Source: Chersky-840 sp963848335
Lineage (GTDB): Bacteria; Actinomycetota; Acidimicrobiia; Acidimicrobiales; UBA8190
Assembly: GCA_963848335.1 (NCBI GenBank)
Contig: CAWKDD010000003.1
Location: 930,001-994,000, forward strand
Direction: 5' to 3'
DNA: 64,000 nucleotides
Shown here: in pieces, positions 57,249 to 64,000 of the stretch
Layout: each line of letters starts with the position of its first letter
Position numbering within the stretch: position 1 is the first letter of the stretch
Made by a program: the position numbers and the translations under genes
The notes under the pieces: generated by a model
Told to the model about the DNA's origin: nothing
The model's input: the letters and a program-made list of their open reading frames with translations, nothing else
Databases searched by the model: none

Positions 57249-58046
57249 TCAGAGCGCCATCTCGCGGGAACGCTCGGTCGCAGCGGCCACCGCGGCGGTG
57301 ATGGCCAGCCGGACCCCTCGTTCCTCGAGCACGCGCAGCCCGGCCTCGGTGGTGCCTCCGGGGGAGGTGACCTGCTCGCGCAGGATGGCGGGCGCCTGGC
57401 CCGACTCCACCAGGAGCCGGGCCGCCCCGGCCAGGGTGTCGGTGGCCAGCAGGCTGCTCACCTCCGGGGACAGCCCCACTGCCATGCCCGCCTCGATGAG
57501 GGCCTCGACCACCAGGAACACGTAGGCGGGCCCCGAACCCGAAAGCCCGGTCACGGCGTCGAGGGACCCTTCAGGCAGGCGGACCACGTGGCCGACGGCG
57601 CCCAGGAGCTCCTCCGCCCACCGCAGGTCGTCCTCGCCCGCCGCCGACCCCGCGGCGATAGCGGACACGCCGGCTCCCACCGTGGCGGGCGTGTTGGGCA
57701 TGGCTCGGACCACGGCCGTGGAAGGGGGGAGCCAGGACTCGAGGCGGGCCAGGGGCACCCCCGCCATGATCGAAAGGACGCGAGCCACCCGAGCACCCGA
57801 CAACGCCCGACACGCCTGCTCCCCCACCGAGGGCTTGACGGCGAGGACGGCGGCGTCCGTGCCGGTGACGGCATCGACGTCGGAGCGGATGTCCACGGAC
57901 GGTAGCTCGAGGGCCAGTTCCGAGCGACGGTCGGCGGAAGGTTCGACGACGACGATGTCGGCGGGACGCCACCGGGCACCGAGAAGCCCGTGCACCAGCG
58001 CGCCACCCATGCGGCCGCCACCGACGATCAACAACCTTGACTCCAT
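57249..58046 (-). CDS. proC: Pyrroline-5-carboxylate reductase
   Basis: This 265-residue enzyme performs the last step of proline synthesis. It has the N-terminal Rossmann motif LLIVGGGRMGGALVHGLLG and AVLAVKPSVG. The C-terminal dimerisation region includes AMPNTPATVGAGVSAIAAGS, LSGSGPAYVFLVVEALIEAG, a leucine/alanine-rich region and EQVTSPGGTTEAGLRVLE. Length is normal. It is followed on the same strand by the small HTH gene and preceded by the YbjN-like gene and mshA. Confidence 0.95.
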   Translation of the reverse strand: MESRLLIVGGGRMGGALVHGLLGARWRPADIVVVEPSADRRSELALELPSVDIRSDVDAVTGTDAAVLAVKPSVGEQACRALSGARVARVLSIMAGVPLARLESWLPPSTAVVRAMPNTPATVGAGVSAIAAGSAAGEDDLRWAEELLGAVGHVVRLPEGSLDAVTGLSGSGPAYVFLVVEALIEAGMAVGLSPEVSSLLATDTLAGAARLLVESGQAPAILREQVTSPGGTTEAGLRVLEERGVRLAITAAVAAATERSREMAL

Positions 58047-58243
58047 CGTCGTCACGCTACTGACGATGGTGACGCGGCGCGGCCCGAGGAACCCTGGACA
58101 CCGGTCGCACTTCCCCGATCGACCGCCGTCACCAGCCCCTCGGGCCGCGCGCACTGGCACCCTAGCCGGTGCCACGCGCGCGCGCCGAGGGCGAAACGCG
58201 TGTCTGGTCGCGCCACGTGGGTCACCGCGTCTGCCCTCGCGTG

Positions 58244-58718
58244 TCAGACTCGACGTCGGCGGTAACGGCCGGCGAACCCGATGCTCATCGCCGTCGGGAA
58301 GCAGTCGTCGACGTATGCCAGGCTCGATCCGACGATGCGGTCGAGCTCTTCGTCGGTGACCGCGGTGACGGGAACTTCGCCCACGAGGTAGACGGCATCT
58401 TCGGCACCCAGAGCGAAGCGCATCTGGTGGAGGTCGGCGTTGCGGCGCAGCAGGTACTCGAACGTGGCTTCGATGTTCACCTCGGGTGCCGGCATGACCT
58501 GGGCCTCGTGGTGCAGCGTGCGTTGGCGGATCGTCAGCCACACGGTGACGAACTCCTTTTCGTCACCGCGGCAGGCGGAGATACCAGCGACCGAGCTCGG
58601 GCTGGCGGTCCACGGCCACCACGGCACCCCCCTCGGCGAGGCGGGAGACGGCCCACCGCTCGATGACCTTGTCGCACGCGGCGCGCTCCTCAGGCGAGGC
58701 GATGCCGGCGATGGGCAC
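58244..58718 (-). pseudogene. YbjN-domain protein, frameshifted
   Basis: This is a YbjN-type protein (fold of the type III secretion chaperones) of about 157 residues, matching in place the YbjN-like gene next to mshA in mycobacteria. The first frame starts at GTG 58718 and reads ERAACDKVIERWAVSRLAEG to GRWYLRL, then stops. The second frame continues as GDEKEFVTVWLTIRQRTLHH, MPAPEVNIEATFEYLLRRNA and GEVPVTAVTDEELDRIVGSS. Removing one base at 58570-58571 joins RWYLRLRGDEKEF, which is the family layout. The function is unknown in this family. Confidence 0.72.
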
Positions 58719-58742
58719 GCTGTGAGGCCCGGATCTTGCGGG

Positions 58743-60008
58743 TCAGGAGCACTCCACGAGGCGCTCGGCGGTGAGCTCCTCGTAGGTGGCACGCAGCACT
58801 GACGCGGCTTGAGCCCAGGTGTAGCGGCGGGAACGGACGACGGCGGTGGTGGCCAGGCGCTCGGCGAGCAGGGGGTCGGCGAGGATCCCGGAGGCGGCAC
58901 GGGCAAAGGCCTGTGGCGTCGACGGATCGACGACGAAACCGGTGTGGCCGTCTTCGACCAGGGTCGTGAGGCCCCCCACGGACGCGGCGACGACGGGTGT
59001 GCCACATGCGGCCGCCTCGAGCGCAACGAGGCCGAAGGACTCGGAACGGCTGGGGACGACGCACACATCCGCGGCCCGGTAGTACGTCGAGAGCAGCTCG
59101 TGGGGTTGCGGCTCCTCGAACCGCACTCGTTCGGCCAACCCGAGGTCGTCGACCAGCTTTCGCAGTGCGGCGAGATGCTCATCGCCGCGCGGACCGCTCG
59201 GCCCCCCGACCACGAGGAGGTGGGCCTCGGGGTGACCCTTCATCTCCGCCAAGGCCCGAACCGCCACGTCCGCGCCCTTCAGGGGCTGGATCCGTCCCAC
59301 GAACAACAACAGGGGTGCGTGCTCGGCCAGCCCCAGGGCCCGGCGCGCCTGGGGTCGGTGGCCGGGGCCGAAGAAGGCGTGGTCGACTCCGGGCGCCACC
59401 ACCCGGATGCGGGCCGGGTCACTGTCGTAGAGCTGCGCGAGCTGCGTCGCCTCCACCGAGCACGACGCCAGGACGATCTCGGAACAGCGCATCACCGCCG
59501 CCTCGGCCTCGGCGCGACGGTGGGGCTCGTCGCTGGAGACCTCCTCGGGGCTCGCCTCCGCCTTCACCCGAGCCAGGGTGTGGAAGGTCGAGACCAGCGG
59601 GAGGTCGAGCTCGTGCTTGACGCGGTGGCCGGCGATGCCCGAGAGCCAGTAGTTGGCGTGCACGGCGTCGAAGCCGGCCACCTCGTGCAGAGCGGGGTCC
59701 ACCCCCGCACCCGAGCTCATGAGCGACAGGACGTTGTCGGCGAATTCGTCGACGACGGCGGGGAGCTCCTCCTTCGCCATGGGGCTCAGGGGGCCCGCCG
59801 GCACGTGATGCACCCGGAGCCCGGGCTCCACGGTCACCGTGGCCGGCAACCGGTCCGACCATGCCCGGGTGTACACGTCGCATTCCACTCCGGCCCGGGC
59901 GAGGGCCGTGGACAGCTCACGCACGTAGACGTTCATCCCCCCACCGTCACCGGTCCCGGGTTGGGCCAGTGGCGAGGTGTGCAGGGAGAGCACGGAGAGT
60001 CGACGCAC
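58743..60008 (-). CDS. mshA: D-inositol-3-phosphate glycosyltransferase
   Basis: This 421-residue GT4 enzyme transfers N-acetylglucosamine to inositol-3-phosphate, the first step of mycothiol synthesis. It has the GDGGGMNVYVRELSTALARA glycine-rich loop, VHANYWLSGIAGHRVK, LFVGRIQPLKGADVAVRA, VPSRSESFGLVALEAAACGT and a C-terminal LVEDGHTGFVVDPS region. Such enzymes are hallmarks of actinobacteria. The GTG start at 60008 gives the expected length. Its downstream neighbour is the YbjN-like gene. Confidence 0.93.
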   Translation of the reverse strand: MRRLSVLSLHTSPLAQPGTGDGGGMNVYVRELSTALARAGVECDVYTRAWSDRLPATVTVEPGLRVHHVPAGPLSPMAKEELPAVVDEFADNVLSLMSSGAGVDPALHEVAGFDAVHANYWLSGIAGHRVKHELDLPLVSTFHTLARVKAEASPEEVSSDEPHRRAEAEAAVMRCSEIVLASCSVEATQLAQLYDSDPARIRVVAPGVDHAFFGPGHRPQARRALGLAEHAPLLLFVGRIQPLKGADVAVRALAEMKGHPEAHLLVVGGPSGPRGDEHLAALRKLVDDLGLAERVRFEEPQPHELLSTYYRAADVCVVPSRSESFGLVALEAAACGTPVVAASVGGLTTLVEDGHTGFVVDPSTPQAFARAASGILADPLLAERLATTAVVRSRRYTWAQAASVLRATYEELTAERLVECS

Positions 60009-60107
60009 CGGCGAGGAGCCTACCTGGACGTTCGTCGTCGCGATCCGGCCGGTGACCGGGCCGGGCCCGGACCCCTCACGGTCACCGAGCCTCCGGGCGG
60101 ACCCCCG

Positions 60108-60590
60108 CTACACGCCCGCCGAGGTCTCGGCGGGGTCTTCCACCATGTCGTCGGCACGGGGCGCGCCCGGCCCCGATGTGGCCCCGTGGGCGCTGGACGG
60201 GGCCACCCCCGACTCCGAGGCATCGTCGTGCCCGGGCTGGACCTCGTTCTCGTGGCAGAACGACAGGTAGATCCGGATCAGGGCCTGCTTCTGCTCCTCG
60301 TGGAGGTGGGGGTCCGAGAGGATGTCGCGGGTCAGGTCGGTCTCCCCGGTGGCGGGCTCGAGGATGCCGGCCTGGACATAGAGGGTCTCGGCCGAGATGC
60401 GCAGTGCCTTGGCGATCTGCTGAAGGATCTCGGCCGACGGTCGGCGCAGGCCTCGCTCGATCTGGCTCAGATAGGGGTTGGAGATCCCCGCCAGCTCCGA
60501 CAGCCGCCGCAGCGAGAGCCGCGCCGACGACCGTTGTTCGCGAATGAAGGCCCCGAGGTCCCTCCAGTGGTCCGGGAGTTGCTTGGGCAC
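60108..60590 (-). CDS. XRE-family transcriptional regulator
   Basis: This 160-residue regulator has an N-terminal Cro/C1-type helix-turn-helix: REQRSSARLSLRRLSELAGI, SNPYLSQIERGLRRPSAEIL, QQIAKALRISAETLYVQAG. The end is an Ala/Gly/Ser-rich tail of 50 residues. It resembles the conserved actinobacterial regulator family to which Rv0474 belongs. GTG 60590 has GAGGA upstream. It lies 33 bases after the RsiG-like gene on the same strand and may be co-transcribed with it. Confidence 0.88.
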   Translation of the reverse strand: MPKQLPDHWRDLGAFIREQRSSARLSLRRLSELAGISNPYLSQIERGLRRPSAEILQQIAKALRISAETLYVQAGILEPATGETDLTRDILSDPHLHEEQKQALIRIYLSFCHENEVQPGHDDASESGVAPSSAHGATSGPGAPRADDMVEDPAETSAGV

Positions 60591-60623
60591 GCCGGTCCTC
60601 CTCGAGTGATGCGGGGACTTCGA

Positions 60624-61163
60624 TCAGGCCAGCAAGCCGTCGACGGACGCCTCGCCGGTCTTGTACCGACTCACGATCTCGGCCTGGAGCTTGTCGATGC
60701 GCTCGTGCAGGGCACGGCGTTGGTCGGAGATGCGCTGCTCGATGGCGGTGAGCTGCTCCCCGACCTCACGGAGCTCGGCCTCGCCCATCGTGGTGAGCGA
60801 GGCGGTGTGATCCGCGTCGAGTACGGCATCGAGCTCGTCGGTGAGGTCGTCCCTGTCGAGGTCGGGCGACATCTGGGAGGGGAGCCGACCGTACCCCTGC
60901 GGACGGGGAGGCCCGGACCCGATGATCGAGGGCAGGCGCTCCACCAGCGATTCGAGGTCCCCGCCCTTGTCGCCGTGGAGGTCCAGGCAGGCGTGCACGA
61001 TGTCGAGGCGACCCTGGGCCATGCGGCGGAGGTACGACACCGCCGTTTCGGCCTCCTGGCACTCGGCACGCATCGCCCGGACGTCCTCGAGAGAACGCCC
61101 GGAGAGCCCCTCCAGGTAGTCGGGGGCGAGCAGCCGCTCGAGCTCGGTGTCCAGCCATGCCAT
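60624..61163 (-). CDS. RsiG-like anti-sigma factor with cyclic-di-GMP signature
   Basis: This 179-residue protein has two helical parts joined by a variable loop. The first holds E39-x3-S43-x2-R46-x3-Q50-x3-D54, exactly the E(x)3S(x)2R(x)3Q(x)3D motif by which Streptomyces RsiG binds cyclic-di-GMP. The second has E142-x3-S146-x2-R149-x3-H153-x3-D157, with histidine in place of glutamine. The SRYKTGEASVDGLLA end also matches the family. In Streptomyces RsiG with cyclic-di-GMP holds back sigma-WhiG. No sigma gene is in this window. ATG 61163 is preferred over GTG 61166. The gene precedes the XRE regulator. Confidence 0.85.
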   Translation of the reverse strand: MAWLDTELERLLAPDYLEGLSGRSLEDVRAMRAECQEAETAVSYLRRMAQGRLDIVHACLDLHGDKGGDLESLVERLPSIIGSGPPRPQGYGRLPSQMSPDLDRDDLTDELDAVLDADHTASLTTMGEAELREVGEQLTAIEQRISDQRRALHERIDKLQAEIVSRYKTGEASVDGLLA

Positions 61164-61232
61164 CACGGCGAGCGTACTCCGCCGGATGGCGCCGCCCTCA
61201 TCTCCCCGCCGCGACGAGCCGACAATCCGTGC

Positions 61233-61646
61233 TCAGACCACCGTGCCGGCGCGCCACGACGGGGCGTAGCGCCGAACCACGCGGCCGAGGACGGCCGAGG
61301 ACGACACCGGCCCGAAGCTTCGGCTGTCGGTACTCGCCCCGGGATTGTCGCCGTGCAGCACCAACCCGTCCTCGAGCACCGCCCCGATCCGCTTGACGAG
61401 GACACGACGCGGGTCCCGGGGATCGCGTACCGCCACCACGTCCCCGGCGCGCAGTGCACGGGAGCGGACCACGAGTAGCCGGTCGCCCGGGGCCAGGGTC
61501 GGCTCCATGCTCCTTCCCTCGACCACGACCCGGCGGGGGCGGAGGACCCCGGCGCCGATGACGAGCGCGAGCGAGGTCGCCAGAGCCATCCCGGCCGCTA
61601 CCTTCGACGGCGGCGGGGAGGTGTGAGCCGGGCATCCCCGGTTCAC
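61233..61646 (-). CDS. sodX: Nickel superoxide dismutase maturation protease
   Basis: This 137-residue membrane-anchored member of the S26 signal peptidase family has one N-terminal membrane helix (AAGMALATSLALVIGAGVL). The catalytic serine is S46 in EGRSMEPTLAPGD and the general-base lysine is K85 in LVKRIG; the end has GDNPGASTDSRSFGPVSS. It would remove the leader of SodN so that His1 becomes free to bind nickel. It is divergent from sodN with 69 bases between start codons; in many actinobacteria the two genes run in the same direction. The assignment rests on sequence and on this neighbour. Confidence 0.88.
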   Translation of the reverse strand: MNRGCPAHTSPPPSKVAAGMALATSLALVIGAGVLRPRRVVVEGRSMEPTLAPGDRLLVVRSRALRAGDVVAVRDPRDPRRVLVKRIGAVLEDGLVLHGDNPGASTDSRSFGPVSSSAVLGRVVRRYAPSWRAGTVV

Positions 61647-61715
61647 CGTTCGCCCTCACTGGGTAAGGTTGGCCCGAGCCCCATCGACTTCACTCTGCAC
61701 GAAGGAGACCTGCCC

Positions 61716-62135
61716 ATGCGCATCGTGGACCGCCTGCTGTCATCGGTAGACCGGATCAGCCCTCCCCTGTCGGTGCTCGCCCACTGCGACCTTCCCTGCG
61801 GCGTGTACGACCCGGCCCAGGCGAGGATCGAAGCCGAGTCCGTAAAGGCGTGCATGGAGAAGTTCAACGGCTCCGACGACGAGGTGTTCAAAGAGCGGGC
61901 CGTCATCATCAAAGAGGAGCGAGCCGAGCTCGTGAAGCACCATCTCTGGGTGCTGTGGACCGACTACTTCAAGCCTGAGCACCTCGCCAAGCACCCCCAG
62001 CTCCACGACCTGTTCTGGAAGGCCACCAAGGCGGCCGGCGAGTCGAAGAAGACCAACGACCCCAAGGTGGCACAGGGGCTGCTCGACCAGATCAAAGAGA
62101 TCGACACGATCTTCTGGGAGACCAAGAAGGGCTGA
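61716..62135 (+). CDS. sodN: Nickel superoxide dismutase
   Basis: This 139-residue precursor becomes a 117-residue mature enzyme, the normal size. A 22-residue leader (MRIVDRLLSSVDRISPPLSV followed by LA) is removed so that the nickel hook HCDLPCGVY begins at position 1; H1, C2 and C6 bind nickel. The helical rest fits the family (LHDLFWKATKAAGESKKTND, DQIKEIDTIFWETKKG). It removes cytoplasmic superoxide. ATG 61716 is clear from the GAAGGAG site and leader. The maturation protease lies divergently just upstream. Confidence 0.97.
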   Translation: MRIVDRLLSSVDRISPPLSVLAHCDLPCGVYDPAQARIEAESVKACMEKFNGSDDEVFKERAVIIKEERAELVKHHLWVLWTDYFKPEHLAKHPQLHDLFWKATKAAGESKKTNDPKVAQGLLDQIKEIDTIFWETKKG

Positions 62136-62167
62136 ACCGGCGCAGAGCGCCGGCGGGAGGGGGTCTC

Positions 62168-62452
62168 TCAGCGCAGCGAGAGCGGCAGGTGCTGTGCGCA
62201 GAAGCGGGCCGTAGGCGTGCGGGCCAGCACGGCATCGTCGACGGCCCCGCCACAGGCCTCGCACTGCCCGTACGAGCCCTCGTCGATCAGGGCCAGCGCC
62301 CGCTCCACGTCGGCGAGCTCCCCCTCGATGGCGTCCAGGAGGGAGCCGTCGATGTCGAGCTCGGTCGGGGCGGCTGCGTCGAGACCCTCGCCGGCATCGG
62401 CATCGGCATCGGCATCGGTCACCACATCAGACCCGCCCGGCTCGTGCTCCAC
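62168..62452 (-). CDS. DksA/TraR-type zinc finger protein
   Basis: This protein has about 94 residues. The coiled helix (LLDAIEGELADVERALALID) and the C-terminal finger CEACGGAVDD with RFCAQHLP form the DksA/TraR pattern, here ending in C-x2-H. Such proteins contact RNA polymerase or have unknown roles. The N-terminal part has a DADADADA run coded by CATCGG repeats (about 62399-62419). GTG 62452 is chosen; a longer start (GTG 62536) would overlap the next gene's start. It is convergent with sodN. Confidence 0.78.
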   Translation of the reverse strand: MEHEPGGSDVVTDADADADAGEGLDAAAPTELDIDGSLLDAIEGELADVERALALIDEGSYGQCEACGGAVDDAVLARTPTARFCAQHLPLSLR

Positions 62453-62514
62453 CCCGGCGATGGTACCGGCCGCCGGCGCCGGGGGGCGCGACGGTGCGCC
62501 CGTAGACTCCGCCT

Positions 62515-63930
62515 GTGACGCACCCGGCGGACGCACCGGCCCGGCTGGTGGGCGACGACCTGCACGTGCCGTGTGTCGACGGCGTCGAGCGCCCCTACGT
62601 GAACCTCGACGCCGCCGCCTCCACCAGTGCGTTCCCGGTCGTGATGGCCGCCGTCGAGCGGTTCGTCCCCGTGTACTCCAGCGTGCACCGCGGTGCGGGC
62701 TACAAGTCCCGCCTCGCCACGGCGGCCTACGAGTCGGCCCGGGCCACCGCCCTCGCCTTCGCCGGAGGCGGCCCGGGGGCTCCCGAACGCTCTGGCGACA
62801 TCGCCATCCTGTGCCGGAACACCACCGAGGCGCTCAACCATCTCGCCTACCGCCTGCGCCTCGACCCTGACGACGTGGTGCTCACCACGGTGGTGGAGCA
62901 CCACGCCAACCTTTTGCCTTGGGGCCGCGTGGCGCGCCGGCGATACGTCGAGTGCGCGGCGGACGGGACCTTCGACACCGACGACGTCGTGGCCGGACTC
63001 GACCGGGCGCCCCGGCCGCGCCTGCTCGCGTTGACCGGCGCCTCGAACGTGACGGGATGGCTGCCGCCGCTGTCCGCCATCTTCGACGCCGCCCACGAAC
63101 GCGGTGTCCCCGTCGTGCTCGACGCCGCCCAGCTCGCCCCCCATCGGGCCATCCCGGGCGAGGCGGATTACGTGGCCTTCAGCGGGCACAAGCTGTATGC
63201 CCCTTTCGGTGCCGGGGTCCTAGTGGGTCCCGCCGTCACCTTCGCCGAAGGCGATCCGTTCCTGGCCGGCGGAGGGGCGGTAGACCTCGTCGACCTCGAC
63301 GAGGTGTGGTGGACCGATCCTCCCGACCGGGAGGAGGCGGGGTCACCCAACGTCATGGGAGCGGTGGCGCTCGAAGCGGCTCTCGACGAGCTCGACCGCA
63401 TCGGGTGGGCGACGATCGGTGCCCACGAGCAGGTCTTGTCCAGGCGGCTTCGTCACGGCCTGGCCGCGGTCGAGGGCGTGCGGGTGCTCGGCCCTTCGCT
63501 CGACACCGACACGCTCGCCATCGCCGCCTTCGTGGTCGAGGGCGTGGACCATGCTCTGGTGGCGGCGCGCTTGAGCGCCGAATGGGGCATCGGCGTACGT
63601 CACGGCTGCTTCTGCGCCCACCCCTACCTGATCCGGCTCCTGGGGCTGTCCCCCACCGACGTCGACGCCTACCGGGCCCAGGTCATGGCGGGCGACCACC
63701 GGACGATGCCGGGCGCAGTACGCGCCAGCTGCGGGATCTCGAACACCGAGAAGGACGTGGACGCGCTGGTGGACGCTGTCTCGCGCATCGCCGCCGAGGC
63801 CGGCGAGGGTCAGGCGCCGCCGGTCCCCTACGTGCAGGACGCCGCCACGGGCGACTACTGGCCGGTGAGCGACCAGCCGGGGTGGCGCGGACACGAGCGC
63901 GAGACCGGCGCGTCCTGCGCTCGCGGCTGA
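62515..63930 (+). CDS. Class V aminotransferase, cysteine desulfurase-like
   Basis: This 471-residue PLP enzyme has NLDAAASTSAFPVVMAAVER at the N-terminus, the EHHANLLPW loop, VLDAAQLAPH, the lysine motif FSGHKLYAPFGAG and a cysteine-containing GVRHGCFCAHPYLIRLL segment. This last region resembles the catalytic loop of IscS/SufS-type desulfurases, so it probably moves sulfur from cysteine, but substrate-specific variants of the class exist. The frame opens with GTG 62515 right after the divergent zinc finger gene. A 50-residue tail (PPVPYVQDAATGDYWPVSD) ends the protein. Confidence 0.87.
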   Translation: MTHPADAPARLVGDDLHVPCVDGVERPYVNLDAAASTSAFPVVMAAVERFVPVYSSVHRGAGYKSRLATAAYESARATALAFAGGGPGAPERSGDIAILCRNTTEALNHLAYRLRLDPDDVVLTTVVEHHANLLPWGRVARRRYVECAADGTFDTDDVVAGLDRAPRPRLLALTGASNVTGWLPPLSAIFDAAHERGVPVVLDAAQLAPHRAIPGEADYVAFSGHKLYAPFGAGVLVGPAVTFAEGDPFLAGGGAVDLVDLDEVWWTDPPDREEAGSPNVMGAVALEAALDELDRIGWATIGAHEQVLSRRLRHGLAAVEGVRVLGPSLDTDTLAIAAFVVEGVDHALVAARLSAEWGIGVRHGCFCAHPYLIRLLGLSPTDVDAYRAQVMAGDHRTMPGAVRASCGISNTEKDVDALVDAVSRIAAEAGEGQAPPVPYVQDAATGDYWPVSDQPGWRGHERETGASCARG

Positions 63931-63941
63931 GCCGGCGAGGC

Positions 63942-64000
63942 TCAGCCCATGGAGCCGTGGAACGGAACGCCGAAGCTGAAGATCCCTCCGTCTGAGGCCG
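63942..64000 (-). CDS. Repeat protein, C-terminal fragment
   Basis: The last 59 bases read on the minus strand as DGGIFSFGVPFHGSMG and then stop. This is the typical end of actinobacterial secreted proteins built from repeated DGGIF-FG-x-FxGSMG units that form beta-propeller-like folds. Only the final unit is visible; the rest lies beyond the window. No gene name can be given. Confidence 0.5.
   Translation of the reverse strand, partial: ASDGGIFSFGVPFHGSMG

Overview
This 64 kb window is high-GC chromosomal DNA from an actinobacterium. The best guess is the class Acidimicrobiia or a close relative, from gene content: an MshA-type mycothiol glycosyltransferase, an F420-dependent luciferase-like oxidoreductase, an RsiG-like protein, nickel superoxide dismutase with its protease, and a rex-hemA-hemC cluster. 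No rRNA, tRNA, CRISPR array or intact transposase was found.

Layout. (1) 1-1.4 kb: the 3' end of lnt and a convergent epimerase. (2) 1.7-16.2 kb: an accessory-looking region holding a broken beta-helix lipoprotein, two related histidine kinase/receiver modules, a NarL-type regulator, a class III cyclase and three secreted proteins. One of these is a surface protein built from six 92-residue Ig-like repeats that are almost identical in DNA. Its intergenic DNA carries a recurring TGATTCCACCTGGG-type motif and several perfect long hairpins. (3) 16.3-26.2 kb: F420 oxidoreductase, HAD phosphatase, acetyl-CoA synthetase, an MprF-like lysyl-phosphatidylglycerol synthase with a degenerate phosphoesterase domain at its N-terminus, two PH-domain membrane proteins and an EAL protein. 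(4) 26.3-42.2 kb: a complete fourteen-gene complex I operon (nuoA to nuoN, minus strand, nearly every junction overlapping), with a divergent MenJ-like reductase. (5) 43.7-47.1 kb: a membrane-anchored protein and a GT39-like glycosyltransferase. (6) 47.2-54.1 kb: rex-hemA-hemC-cobA/hemD-hemB-hemL, a nearly complete C5 tetrapyrrole route. (7) 54.3-61.2 kb: acyl-CoA ligase, SAM hydrolase, an excisionase-like HTH protein, proC, YbjN, mshA, XRE regulator and RsiG-like protein. (8) 61.2-64 kb: divergent sodX and sodN, a DksA-type zinc finger protein, a class V aminotransferase and the tail of a repeat protein.

The genes suggest an aerobic, menaquinone-respiring cell. NADH enters complex I, haem for cytochromes is made locally under a likely Rex redox control, MenJ-like reduction tailors the quinone, and NiSOD handles superoxide. 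The RsiG-like protein keeps the E-x3-S-x2-R-x3-Q-x3-D cyclic-di-GMP signature and the window also encodes an EAL protein, so sigma-factor control by cyclic-di-GMP is plausible.

Five breaks in otherwise recognisable genes (two in the beta-helix gene, one each in nuoD, the SAM hydrolase and YbjN) are all restored by removing a single base. This one-sided pattern points to insertion-biased sequence error more than to five independent pseudogenes, and it should be settled before the affected genes are interpreted.
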